Shown: positions 15,920-24,912 of the stretch, one piece after another
How positions within the stretch are numbered: the first letter of the stretch is position 1
Layout of the letters: the number at the start of each line of letters is the position of its first letter
Made by a program: the position numbers and the translations under genes
From: QHXQ01 sp036389395
Lineage (GTDB): Bacteria; Acidobacteriota; Blastocatellia; Pyrinomonadales; Pyrinomonadaceae
Reading direction: 5' to 3'
NCBI GenBank assembly: GCA_036389395.1
Contig: DASVPY010000067.1
Span: 1 to 64,000, forward strand
Length of the DNA: 64,000 bases
The notes under the pieces: model-generated
Databases searched by the model: none
Told to the model about the DNA's origin: nothing
Seen by the model: only the letters and a program-made list of their open reading frames with translations

Positions 15920-16475
15920 GAATAAATGCTCCGGCGATGATGAGCAGCGTCGCTGTCGCCGACGCGAAAGCTTCAGTGCTGCGCAGGAACGGGGGCGCGG
16001 CTCGGAGTTGCCTGACGGCGGAGAGTTGAACCATGAGCGGCACGGCCCGCCCCAGACCGAAACCGAGACCCACCATAACGGCGCTGGCCAGGGTGACGTG
16101 CGCCAGCACGACCGTGAGCAGCAGAATGTAGGGGGCGGCCGACGGGACGTAGGTTCTGACGCCCGTGCCCAGTTCAAAGCCGAACCGGTAAGCGCCCCGC
16201 GCGATGCTGCCGCCGAAGACCTCCGCCGGGATTTGCCGCCGTGCTTCGGGCAGCGTGACGTAGCCGGCCAGCGGGCCGTGTTTGCACAGCCAGATGAGCG
16301 CCGCACCGACGAGCAGCAAAACGGCCCGCAGCCTGGGGCCGAGCGGCTCGGCGAAGCCGCTCAACACCCACGCGACCAGCGCGGTCAGCAGCGCCCCACT
16401 CGTCGTCCCCGCCAGGTAAGCGGCGAGGACGCGTAGGTCGAAGAGGGAGCGGCGTCTCTCAAGCGGCAGCAACAC
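15912..16475 (-). CDS. Polytopic membrane protein of the Mau-like operon
   Basis: A 187-residue protein with about five hydrophobic segments (near 17-40, 47-63, 110-130, 128-150 and 170-187). The stretch GSIARGAYRFGFELGTGVRTYVPSAAP between segments recalls the loops of CcdA/MauF-type thiol transport proteins, but only one cysteine is present, so a CcdA-like redox relay is not supported. It lies between the 50-residue membrane protein (18 nt upstream) and the acetyltransferase (8-nt overlap), indicating cotranscription. Function unknown; a MauF-like role is only a hypothesis from context. Confidence 0.65.
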   Translation of the reverse strand: MLLPLERRRSLFDLRVLAAYLAGTTSGALLTALVAWVLSGFAEPLGPRLRAVLLLVGAALIWLCKHGPLAGYVTLPEARRQIPAEVFGGSIARGAYRFGFELGTGVRTYVPSAAPYILLLTVVLAHVTLASAVMVGLGFGLGRAVPLMVQLSAVRQLRAAPPFLRSTEAFASATATLLIIAGAFILV

Positions 16476-16493
16476 GGCTGCGCTATTGAGACT

Positions 16494-16646
16494 TCATATC
16501 GAGCCTGACAGCGACAACGCCGCGGCGAGACCTATGCCCGCGGCGACGAGCGGCGCGGCGCGCGCGAGCAGGGCGAGCGCGATCAGCGCCGTCGGGATCA
16601 GCCAGACCCAGGAGAACGAGTGCCGCGTTGTTTGGCTTACGGACAT
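16494..16646 (-). CDS. Small membrane protein (50 aa)
   Basis: A 50-residue ORF beginning at ATG 16646 inside the last codons of the 12-Cys gene (10-nt overlap), a pattern typical of translational coupling. Residues 13-29 (SWVWLIPTALIALALLA) and 30-48 form one or two hydrophobic helices; the N-terminus is polar. No homology can be named. Because it sits between the 12-Cys protein and the 187-residue membrane protein in one operon, it may be an accessory subunit of a membrane complex. Confidence 0.6.
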   Translation of the reverse strand: MSVSQTTRHSFSWVWLIPTALIALALLARAAPLVAAGIGLAAALSLSGSI

Positions 16647-17254
16647 GGCGTTAGCTTGTTGTCGCAGGAAACGAGACCCTGGCAGATCGTCGGCTCCCAG
16701 TAGTTGTTGTTCGGCAGCTTCTTGTACCCGTCGTGACACCTGAAGACGGAGGTCTGGTGGCAGTTGCCGCACTCGCCGTGCACCGTCCACTTCCACGCGT
16801 CCCTGCCCCAGCAAACGTCAGGCTCGCGGTCGATGTATTGGATCTGCCCGCGCGAGCCGACGAAGTGCCAGTTGTAGGCCGGGTTGTTGGTCGGGTCGGC
16901 CTTCTGCTCGGCGCAGGTCGCGCAATAAAACGGATCCATGTGATCCGGGGCGAAGCCGTAACACGCTTCGTTGCAGGGGCCGTTGTAGTCGTAGCCCTGA
17001 CAGTCGTTGTGGTAGGTGTAGCTCGGCCCGGCCGGGGCGGCGACAATCGTCTCGGCGACGCCGGGGAAGGCGAGCGACCGAAAACTGTTGACGAGTTGCA
17101 GCCCCGCCACGCCGCCCAGCGTTTCCAGCATGCCGCCGCCCGAACCTTCCGGGTGTAACGGGTAGGCGGCCGCGACCGCGGAGTCGGCCGCGGCCCGCCG
17201 CCCCACTCTGATCGCCGACTCGATAGTCGGAATGTCGTCGATGTCCATGCTCAT
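16637..17254 (-). CDS. 12-cysteine protein, methylamine dehydrogenase light-chain-like in pattern
   Basis: A 205-residue protein with a non-cysteine N-terminal third (1-84, containing IESAIRVGRRAAAD and a Gly-rich segment at 37-49) and a C-terminal 120 residues carrying 12 cysteines (85, 94, 98, 111, 114, 148, 162, 165, 173, 191, 197, 204) and five tryptophans (129, 149, 154, 156, 186). CxxC pairs are at 111-114 and 162-165. Twelve Cys as six disulfides plus two modified Trp is the hallmark of the MADH small subunit, and MauD- and MauE-like genes sit just upstream, but I see no direct sequence match to MauA. AGGAGGT lies 8 nt before the ATG. N-terminus has twin Arg (GRR) but no clear Tat signal. 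Likely an exported disulfide-rich protein; cofactor content unknown. Confidence 0.7.
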   Translation of the reverse strand: MSMDIDDIPTIESAIRVGRRAAADSAVAAAYPLHPEGSGGGMLETLGGVAGLQLVNSFRSLAFPGVAETIVAAPAGPSYTYHNDCQGYDYNGPCNEACYGFAPDHMDPFYCATCAEQKADPTNNPAYNWHFVGSRGQIQYIDREPDVCWGRDAWKWTVHGECGNCHQTSVFRCHDGYKKLPNNNYWEPTICQGLVSCDNKLTPCP

Positions 17255-17267
17255 GGTGAGACCTCCT

Positions 17268-17810
17268 TCATCCGGTCATGACGGACACGGCGGGCAGCGC
17301 GTCGGCGCGCGGCCCCGCCAGCTTGCCCAGCGAGCTTAACGAGTTAAGCGGGGCGGCCTCGACGACCTCCCCCGCGTCGCCGGTGACGAGCACAAAAGGC
17401 GTGACCCGTATGCCGAGCGCCGTGCTGATCCGCGGGCCGTCGTCGAGCACAATCGTGCCGGGCGGCAGCGCGGGCGGCGGCGCGGGCGCTTCGTCCACCC
17501 AAGTGACGGCCAGCGGGGCGCTGAGCAGCAGCGACGGCAGTTCGCTCAGCACGCGCAGGCACGAGTTGCAGTTCGCGGAGAGCAGGACGAAGACGCACGG
17601 CGACGGGACGGCCGCGCCGAGTAGGTCTTGCAAGTCTCTGCCGATTAAGTGGCCGTAGGGCGTCTCGTCTTTGGGCGCGGGCAGCCCCCGTTCGAGCCGT
17701 TGCAGCCGGGCGTACAGGTTGCCGACGATCAGCACGAGCAGGGCCACCGCGAGCCAGGTAACGAACAGCGCGGCGAGTACGAAGTTTGATCTCACGTCGA
17801 GTAGAGACAT
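17268..17810 (-). CDS. MauD-like membrane-anchored thioredoxin
   Basis: A 180-residue protein with an N-terminal membrane helix (residues 9-31, NFVLAALFVTWLAVALLVLI) and a periplasmic thioredoxin-like domain. The active-site motif is CNSC at residues 81-84 in the phrase LLSANCNSCLRVL, and GIRVTPFVLV supplies the cis-Pro loop. This matches MauD, which with MauE is needed to form disulfides in the methylamine dehydrogenase light chain. ATG 17810 follows the MauE-like stop by 8 nt. The immediate downstream gene encodes the 12-Cys protein, its presumed substrate. Confidence 0.82.
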   Translation of the reverse strand: MSLLDVRSNFVLAALFVTWLAVALLVLIVGNLYARLQRLERGLPAPKDETPYGHLIGRDLQDLLGAAVPSPCVFVLLSANCNSCLRVLSELPSLLLSAPLAVTWVDEAPAPPPALPPGTIVLDDGPRISTALGIRVTPFVLVTGDAGEVVEAAPLNSLSSLGKLAGPRADALPAVSVMTG

Positions 17811-17818
17811 CGGCGTCG

Positions 17819-18382
17819 TCACCACCTTCCGTTGAGCGCCGGGCGCGGCATGGAAGCGGGCAGCATGATGATGAGCAGCGCGAGCGTGACGCCCCACGCG
17901 AGCGGCAGCGCGACCGCGCCGCCCAGCAGCCCGTACGCGACGCCCAGCGCGCGCCCGTAACCCAGCCCCGCGGCGACCAGCCCCAGCGCCGACAGCAACA
18001 GCAGCGCGCACGCCGGGACGACGGCCACCGGCGTCAGCGGGCCGGCGAGCGGTGAGCAGCCGCACGAACTGACTCTGCCGGGCCGGCGCAGCAGGCGACG
18101 GATGTAGCACGCGAACGCGCCCCCGGCGACAGCGCACCCGGCAAAGAGCAACGCGGCGCGCGCCACCAACTCTGCTTTCAGCAGCACCGCCAGCGCGCCG
18201 GCCCCGGCGATAAGCTCGAAAGCGATGACGAGCAGCGTGGTCGCCGGCACGAGGTCGCGCGGGATAATGTCGTGCGCCCGCACGAGGTCGCGGAAACGCG
18301 CCGCCCCCAGCGCGTGACCGATGCCGCTGGTCAAGAGGGTGGCGGCGACGTAACCCAGACTGAGGTAGTAGATGAAGGTCAT
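17819..18382 (-). CDS. MauE/DoxX-like redox-associated membrane protein
   Basis: A 187-residue protein with four to six membrane helices, including IYYLSLGYVAATLLTSGIGH at the N-terminus and a FRDLVRAHDIIP loop typical of MauE. The cysteine motif SSCGCSP between helices is the redox-active type seen in MauE-family proteins. The ATG overlaps the preceding stop as ATGA, so translation is coupled. In methylotrophs MauE works with MauD on the light chain of methylamine dehydrogenase; here no heavy chain gene is in reach, so the target is probably the 12-Cys protein two genes downstream. Confidence 0.82.
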   Translation of the reverse strand: MTFIYYLSLGYVAATLLTSGIGHALGAARFRDLVRAHDIIPRDLVPATTLLVIAFELIAGAGALAVLLKAELVARAALLFAGCAVAGGAFACYIRRLLRRPGRVSSCGCSPLAGPLTPVAVVPACALLLLSALGLVAAGLGYGRALGVAYGLLGGAVALPLAWGVTLALLIIMLPASMPRPALNGRW

Positions 18383-19179
18383 CGGCGACCGCCCCGCGGC
18401 ATCCACTCCACGCGTAAGCTCTGCGCTATGGCGAGCATCTCCTGCGTGCCGTCATCTTCCTCGCCGGCGTCCGTCTCGCCCGTGGCGCGCGCCGCCTCCG
18501 CTTTAGCCGCCGGCTGTGCGCCGCCCGCGCGCGCGCGCCCGTCCGGCAGTTGATCGATTCTCACGACGGCGGAGTTGCCCACGAAGAGCAGCGTGTTGCT
18601 CGTCTCGCGGAAGCGGAAGAGTTCGCCGCTGTCGGTGGCGAAGCCGCTCGCGCGCGGGACTCGTTCGAGCGTGCTCGGCAGGGCCGGTTTGATGTCCAGT
18701 ACGCCGAGGCCCGGAATCTCTTTAAACACTTGCGGCTCGCGCGGGCGCGGCGTGATGGGCGAGTCGATGACGAGACCCTTGCCGCGCTCGCGGAACTGAA
18801 GCGTGTCGAAGACTTCGACGAGCCGGTGGCGGTGCGCGCCGACCAGCGACGTGGTGAGACAGCCGCGCCTGCCTTCCCACGCGCCGACCATCAGTGTCCG
18901 CCTGCTTTTCGTCGCCGTCGGCAGGGTCACCTCGGCGACCCGCAGCCGCCCCTTCTTGAGCGAGTAGTCTTCAACCGACTGGACGGTGATCTCCGGGAAG
19001 TTGGAACGCACCATCTCCTCGACGGAATCGCTGTGGCCTGCCGGGTAGATGGCAAACGGGTGGGCGCGGCCGAGCGAGGGCACGATGGCCCAACCGGCCG
19101 TGCTGTGTTGCGTCGAGAGATCGGCGTCAGCCTCAATCGAAACGACTGACCCGTCAATCGCCAGATGTTCGACTTGCAT
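18379..19179 (-). CDS. First protein of the Mau-like operon, unknown function
   Basis: A 266-residue protein without recognisable signal peptide or membrane helix. It begins MQVEHLAIDGSVVSIEADAD; the middle (about 55-170) alternates strands and helices with GRLRVAEVTLPTATKSRRTL and AWEGRRGCLTT, and the C-terminal 50 residues are Ala/Glu/Asp-rich and probably disordered. The start ATG 19179 has a strong AGGAGG 8 nt upstream; a longer in-frame ORF to 19266 lacks this. The stop overlaps the MauE-like start. I cannot name a family. As the leading gene it may encode a partner or chaperone for the 12-Cys protein. Confidence 0.7.
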   Translation of the reverse strand: MQVEHLAIDGSVVSIEADADLSTQHSTAGWAIVPSLGRAHPFAIYPAGHSDSVEEMVRSNFPEITVQSVEDYSLKKGRLRVAEVTLPTATKSRRTLMVGAWEGRRGCLTTSLVGAHRHRLVEVFDTLQFRERGKGLVIDSPITPRPREPQVFKEIPGLGVLDIKPALPSTLERVPRASGFATDSGELFRFRETSNTLLFVGNSAVVRIDQLPDGRARAGGAQPAAKAEAARATGETDAGEEDDGTQEMLAIAQSLRVEWMPRGGRR

Positions 19180-19589
19180 GGGCCATATCCTCCTGTCCCC
19201 GGTTAAACGGAACGTGCAAGGCGGCTTGTTAGAAGGTGCGTGGCCTATGTTATTGCCGCACACCAACGACTCGGACTCGGCGAAGCATTAACGATGGGAA
19301 AAGTAAACGGCATATGAGGTTAAGAAAGAGATTCTCGTTAGCGGTTAGCCAGTGCGCGACCCTTGGGATGCCTGGAAAGTATTCCTTTGCGCGGCAAATG
19401 TCAAGGATAATATTCGTCGTTCACAGCGGACTGAAATCCGCGCGCCGCCCGCGCGGCACGAGGTCAACGCTTGTCGGCGCGGCTCTCGTCAAAGGCTTGT
19501 CATGAGACACAGGCGAACACTTGGGCGACGCCAAGACTTGCGCCCGTGACGCGCGCCGCCAGCGTTCGCCGGCCGCCTCTGCCGCCACG

Positions 19590-19726
19590 ACGCTCGCCGC
19601 CTTCAACGGCACGGACCCGAACGGGCCGTGGCGTCTCTTCGTCGTGGGCGACACGGGCACTCCGTGCTGGGCGGGCGCTGCCGCTTCCTCGTCACCGTCG
19701 AAGCCGTGCCGTGCGCGCAGCGTTGA
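19590..19726 (+). pseudogene. Frameshifted C-terminal remnant of a secreted P-domain-like protein
   Basis: AAFNGTDPNGPWRLFVVGD reads like the C-terminal phrase of P-domain/subtilase-associated adhesins common in acidobacteria. After a shift of frame the sequence continues FLVTVEAVPCAQR and stops at TGA 19724-19726. No upstream coding sequence in frame is visible, so this is a decayed tail. The rest of 19180-19766 shows no gene I can support. Confidence 0.4.
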
Positions 19727-19766
19727 TTGCCAGCTCAGTTGTCGGTTGAATGTTAAGCAAGTTAGG

Positions 19767-19897
19767 ATTCACCGCGGAGACGCAGAGGGACACAGATGGG
19801 CGCGCAGAAGCATCGATCTCATATTTGAGATTTGAAATTTGGGATCAAATGCAACTCTCCGCGCCCCCTTTGCGTACTCTGGGTCTCCGCGGTGAAT
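19767..19897. repeat. Palindromic spacer element (CCGCGGAGACGCAGAG type)
   Basis: ATTCACCGCGGAGACGCAGAG-like sequence at 19767-19787 is matched in inverted orientation at 19877-19897 with one mismatch. Inside lie weaker inverted matches and a central ATCTCATATTTGAGAT hairpin. It is preceded by CGGTTGAATGTTAAGC, similar to the outer ends of the ACACAGAG family, and it ends 41 nt before the M28 peptidase gene. Confidence 0.75.
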
Positions 19898-19938
19898 GCT
19901 TGGAATAGAAAACCCGTTCGGGTCTCAGGAGGCTCTAA

Positions 19939-22215
<2,277 letters not shown>

Positions 22216-22239
22216 AGAAGAGACCAAGCCGCCCGCCGC

Positions 22240-22377
22240 CCGGAGCGCGGGCATCCCTGCCCGCCATGAGCGCGTGAGCGCGAACAAGAAGACGCGGCGG
22301 CACTCAACGTTGAGTGCCGCCGCTCCCTTTATTCGCGCTGGCGCGCTCATGGCGGGCAGGGATGCACGCGCTCCCGG
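22240..22377. repeat. Long palindrome with 30-bp perfect centre, copy 1
   Basis: About 50-bp arms (left from 22240, containing GGGCATCCCTGCCCGCCATG; right ending at 22377) enclose a perfect 30-bp palindrome at 22294-22323 (GCGGCGGCACTCAAC and its complement). A second, half-degraded copy lies at about 38369-38435. No ORF is inside. Confidence 0.88.
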
Positions 22378-22503
22378 CAGTCAGACGCACGGAACTACTC
22401 AAGCGCAACCCGCTCCTGACCGCTCATCTCGGTGACAGCCGCCCCGCACCGAATTAGACCGACCCCCTCGGCATAACACGTCCTTTAGCGGTATGATACC
22501 GAC

Positions 22504-22528
22504 ACCTGCGGCCTAATATGCGTTAGGC
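22504..22528 (+). other. Integron attC right half (GCGTTAGGC), left half degenerate
   Basis: GCGGCCTAATATGCGTTAGG then C matches the usual attC 3' half: L'-like GCGG, CYTAA spacer, then R' core GTTAGGC (22522-22528). A corresponding left half is not clear, though GACAGCCGCC near 22434 could be a worn L''. A 13-bp palindrome CGGTATGATACCG lies at 22489-22501 between them. Confidence 0.5.
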
Positions 22529-22569
22529 GCTACTATTTAAATCATCATAGCTCCAAAATTCTAAAGCGT

Positions 22570-22603
22570 AGCCCGCAGACTCCGAACAAGGGTTCTGCGG
22601 GCT
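22570..22603. terminator. Bidirectional-type terminator hairpin
   Basis: A perfect 10-bp stem AGCCCGCAGA (22570-22579) with its complement at 22594-22603 and a 14-nt loop. On the plus strand it is followed by TGTTTGCTTTT; the flanking A/T composition allows termination of the minus-strand gene ending at 22644 or of rightward transcripts. Confidence 0.7.
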
Positions 22604-22643
22604 TGTTTGCTTTTCATATGGTCAACACTTCGGCGACGCGCTT

Positions 22644-23264
22644 TTAATCATCTTCGCCGTCTTCATCGCCTCCCGACTCATTCATTCTCGCCAGCTGCGC
22701 GGTGGCTCGGAGTTCCCGGAGATAATTAACTTCATGCCGGGAGAGGGTGTCTGCCAGCTTCGGAAACAGCAGCCTGATAATCAGGTCGAAGAGTTCGTCT
22801 ATCAACGTGAAAAGCATATTGAGCCACTTAGGCTTCCAGTTCGGGAAGAATATGTCAAGAAGCATTCGGATGATCTTCTTGATCTCTTTGATAATGCCTG
22901 AGAGCCCTAACGCTTTCGCCTGCGTGATGACGCCCCCGGCTGCTGGTACCGCGCGTTCAACCAGATCATTGCCAGCGGTCATTCTGAGAACCCGCCCAAC
23001 CTCCTCCCTTGCCCTGGGGGACTGTTTGTTGAATTCTGCCCTCAGGAAGCCGTTCAACTGGACGAACTGCTCTCTGAGCGTCGCGCTGAGCGTATCTGCT
23101 ATGTCGTGGGCGTCGTCGCCCTCGGCTAAGGAGGTCTTCACGCTGCCGGTGAACTCCTCGATGTATTTACCGATCCCGTCAAGGAATGTGTTAAGTAGGT
23201 TCGACGGCTCATCACCGCGAGGCGGAACTGTTCCCCCGCCAGCCTTACCTTTTGTCGTTGCCAT
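22644..23264 (-). CDS. Hypothetical helical protein in integron-like segment
   Basis: A 206-residue predicted all-helical protein with no family I recognise. The N-terminus is polar (MATTKGKAGGGTVPPRGDE); residues 25-110 contain amphipathic helices with SVKTSLAEGDDAHDIADTL; residues 125-175 contain hydrophobic amphipathic helices (IIKEIKKIIRMLLDIFF and LFTLIDELFDLIIRLLFP) that could bind or insert in membranes; the tail is acidic. RBS GGAGGA lies 7 nt before the ATG. Base composition is much less GC-rich than the flanking chromosome, and the gene lies between two integron attC-type cores, so recent acquisition is likely. It is oriented opposite to usual cassette ORFs. Confidence 0.75.
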   Translation of the reverse strand: MATTKGKAGGGTVPPRGDEPSNLLNTFLDGIGKYIEEFTGSVKTSLAEGDDAHDIADTLSATLREQFVQLNGFLRAEFNKQSPRAREEVGRVLRMTAGNDLVERAVPAAGGVITQAKALGLSGIIKEIKKIIRMLLDIFFPNWKPKWLNMLFTLIDELFDLIIRLLFPKLADTLSRHEVNYLRELRATAQLARMNESGGDEDGEDD

Positions 23265-23798
23265 TGTTTAATCCTCCATTCGGCGGTGTGAAGTAAGATC
23301 AGGCCAACTCTCGCGGAGAATTCTAATGCGGTTTGAATTCTGCCTTGAAAGCAACAATTAGGCTAATCACAGAGTCCATCGGTGATGCGAGAACTCGTGA
23401 GATGAGGTGCGGCTATTATGCACACCGATTGCGTAGGCCCGTTGGGTCACGTTTGACAACTGACGCTAGCGTGGAGCCGGAGAGGGTTCCGTCAGCGTTT
23501 ATCTTACATCGCACCCATCATCTTCCCGATTGACGGGCAACATGTATGCCAGTTGGTATCCGTCGTTATTCGACAGTTAATCCGCGAAAATTCGTCCCTT
23601 CACCAAAGGTCGGATCGCCCAGTGTCTACTGGAGTAGACACGTGTCATACGTATTATGTGCTCATACGTTGACAGATGACTTGTACTTTGCTTTCTATAA
23701 TTTCTTAGACAACAAAATCATTTTCGGACGTGTGCCACAGTAATTTCGAATGAGACAGGAGAAGCCGAGCGCAAAATGGTCTTGATGTGCGACGCCGC
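23265..23798. other. AT-rich stretch without a supportable gene
   Basis: Composition is close to 50 percent GC. Two short plus-strand ORFs (about 65 codons each) lack ribosome-binding sites and coding character. The one clear element is a perfect 9-bp inverted repeat GTGTCTACT-GG-AGTAGACAC at 23622-23641, which could be an operator or hairpin. Confidence 0.5.
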
Positions 23799-23907
23799 GC
23801 CTAATAACTCATTCAGCCCGACCCCGCGATAGCATCTCTTTCATGTCCTTCCCTCGCGTTCATATTGTATGCTGCTCGCGCGGGGCGGGCTAATTCGGGC
23901 GTTAGGC
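23799..23907 (+). other. Integron attC recombination site
   Basis: A 109-bp imperfect palindrome with attC architecture. R'' GCCTAAT (23799-23805) pairs with R' GTTAGGC (23901-23907). L'' GCCCG-A-CCCCGCG (23816-23828) pairs with L' CGCGGGGCGGGC (23879-23890), leaving one extrahelical A at 23821, the feature that sets strand choice by integron integrases. The bases between R and L boxes are unpaired, and a variable terminal structure with AGCAT/ATGCT closes the hairpin. A second GCGTTAGGC core follows at 23923-23931. No intI gene is in the window. Confidence 0.75.
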
Positions 23908-23940
23908 GGCGGATAATTGGTGGCGTTAGGCTGAGAGAAA

Positions 23941-24255
23941 ATGATGAAGCGACTACTCATTAGTTTCGGCGGCGGCCTGCTCCTACTTTGCGTCTGGGGC
24001 GCTGTCGTGGTCGCCACGTCGCAGGACTTCGCTCACGAGGGGCCGCACGGTTTTTGGATGACGCCCGTCGAGGCGTGGGGTCGCTTCCTCTTCGACATCG
24101 GCTGGTCACGATGGGTTTCATCGCTGAGCCTTATCCCCAGATATCTACTAGGCATAACGATGCTCCTCGGCCCGTTCGTGCTCGCCCTGTCGGCCGTGGC
24201 CCATCTGGCGGCATGGTCACTGCGCAGGATGGTGGCCGCGCGGAAGTTCAGGTGA
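23941..24255 (+). CDS. Small membrane protein, probable integron cassette ORF
   Basis: A 104-residue protein with an N-terminal hydrophobic segment (residues 5-26, LLISFGGGLLLLCVWGAVVVA) and a second one at about 66-90 (YLLGITMLLGPFVLALSAVAHLA), ending in a basic tail. The function is not recognisable. The ATG lies only 9 nt after the GTTAGGC core at 23925-23931, the usual position of a cassette ORF, and GAGAGAAA precedes the start. A possible worn attC follows at 24268. Confidence 0.65.
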   Translation: MMKRLLISFGGGLLLLCVWGAVVVATSQDFAHEGPHGFWMTPVEAWGRFLFDIGWSRWVSSLSLIPRYLLGITMLLGPFVLALSAVAHLAAWSLRRMVAARKFR

Positions 24256-24267
24256 GTAGTGGCCGCT

Positions 24268-24310
24268 GCCCAACAACGGCACGCACGCGACACGGTTGCC
24301 GGGCGCTGAT
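24268..24310 (+). other. Degenerate attC-like site
   Basis: GCCCAAC (24268-24274) fits the R'' consensus RYYYAAC and is followed by AACGGCACGC. About 30 nt on, GCCGGGCGCTGAT resembles an R' half in which GTTGGGC has changed to GCTGATC. At about 43 bp it is shorter than a working attC, so it is probably a deleted remnant marking the right edge of the cassette segment. Confidence 0.35.
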
Positions 24311-24314
24311 CCGT

Positions 24315-24722
24315 TCACGTCTCGACGACGCGCGTGCTGAGGCCGAGCCATTTGCCGCTGGGGGCGCGGCCGACGACGTACACGTCCAGTTCGATTTTGC
24401 CGACGCGGTAGGCGCGCGGGTCGGCGAGTTTCTCGTGGAGCAGGCGCAGGAGCGTTTGGAAGCGGCGGGCGGTCGCCAGTTCCTCCGGGCCTTTCCAATC
24501 CGGTTCGGAGACGGCGGCGCGGAAAAAGTCGTCCGCGCTCACGACCTCGACGGGCGTCGCCGCGTCGTGCTTGGTCAGCTCGCGCACGGCGTCGGGCGTC
24601 AGCTCGCCTTCGTGTGACCAACTGACGGGCGCAAACGGCGCGTCCGTCTCGCTCATGAAGAGCAGCCCCTTCGCGGCGGCCTTGAGCGCCTTCAGAATTT
24701 GCTCGTCCGAATCCGTGGCCAT
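24315..24722 (-). CDS. NuiA-like nuclease A inhibitor family protein
   Basis: A 135-residue protein matching the nuclease A inhibitor (NuiA) family: it starts with a helix ILKALKAAAKGLLFMSETDAPF, followed by APVSW, ELTPDAVRELT, DDFFRAAVSEPDW, RFQTLLRLLHEKLADPRAYRVGKIELDVYVVGR and a short C-terminal strand. Anabaena NuiA blocks the DNA/RNA non-specific nuclease NucA by occupying its active site. No signal peptide, so it should be cytoplasmic, where an immunity role is expected. The gene lies 190 nt downstream of, and on the same strand as, a large secreted NucA-type endonuclease, making a target-inhibitor pair plausible. Confidence 0.82.
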   Translation of the reverse strand: MATDSDEQILKALKAAAKGLLFMSETDAPFAPVSWSHEGELTPDAVRELTKHDAATPVEVVSADDFFRAAVSEPDWKGPEELATARRFQTLLRLLHEKLADPRAYRVGKIELDVYVVGRAPSGKWLGLSTRVVET

Positions 24723-24796
24723 AGGCGAGCCATCCTACAACAAGATCACGCGCGGCGGGAATTACTAGCCGGAGCATACCTGTAATCGAAGATCAG

Positions 24797-24882
24797 ATAA
24801 CACAGAGGGCACAGAGGGAGCACAGAGGACACAGTTCAGAACTCTGTGCTCTCTGTGCGTCCTCTGTGCCCTCTGTGTTATC
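24797..24882. repeat. ACACAGAG-type palindromic element, copy 2
   Basis: Left units (AACACAGAGGGCACAGAGGG) and inverse right units (CTCTGTGCC, CTCTGTGTTA) form a hairpin of about 38 bp with centre TTCAGAA. It sits between the nuclease gene and the inhibitor gene. The outer ends seen in copies 1, 4 and 5 are poorly preserved here. Confidence 0.85.
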
Positions 24883-24912
24883 CCGGCCGGACGTACTTTG
24901 TCGCCGCGCTCT

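Noticed and set aside
15320..16306. Acetyltransferase ORF extended to 328 aa
   Set aside because: The added N-terminus overlaps the 187-aa membrane protein in another frame; TTG 15919 with GGAG upstream gives a normal GNAT length.
23333..23743. Two small plus-strand ORFs (66 and 65 aa) in the AT-rich segment
   Set aside because: No RBS, no recognisable motif, and composition not clearly coding; could be chance ORFs in integron-cassette sequence.
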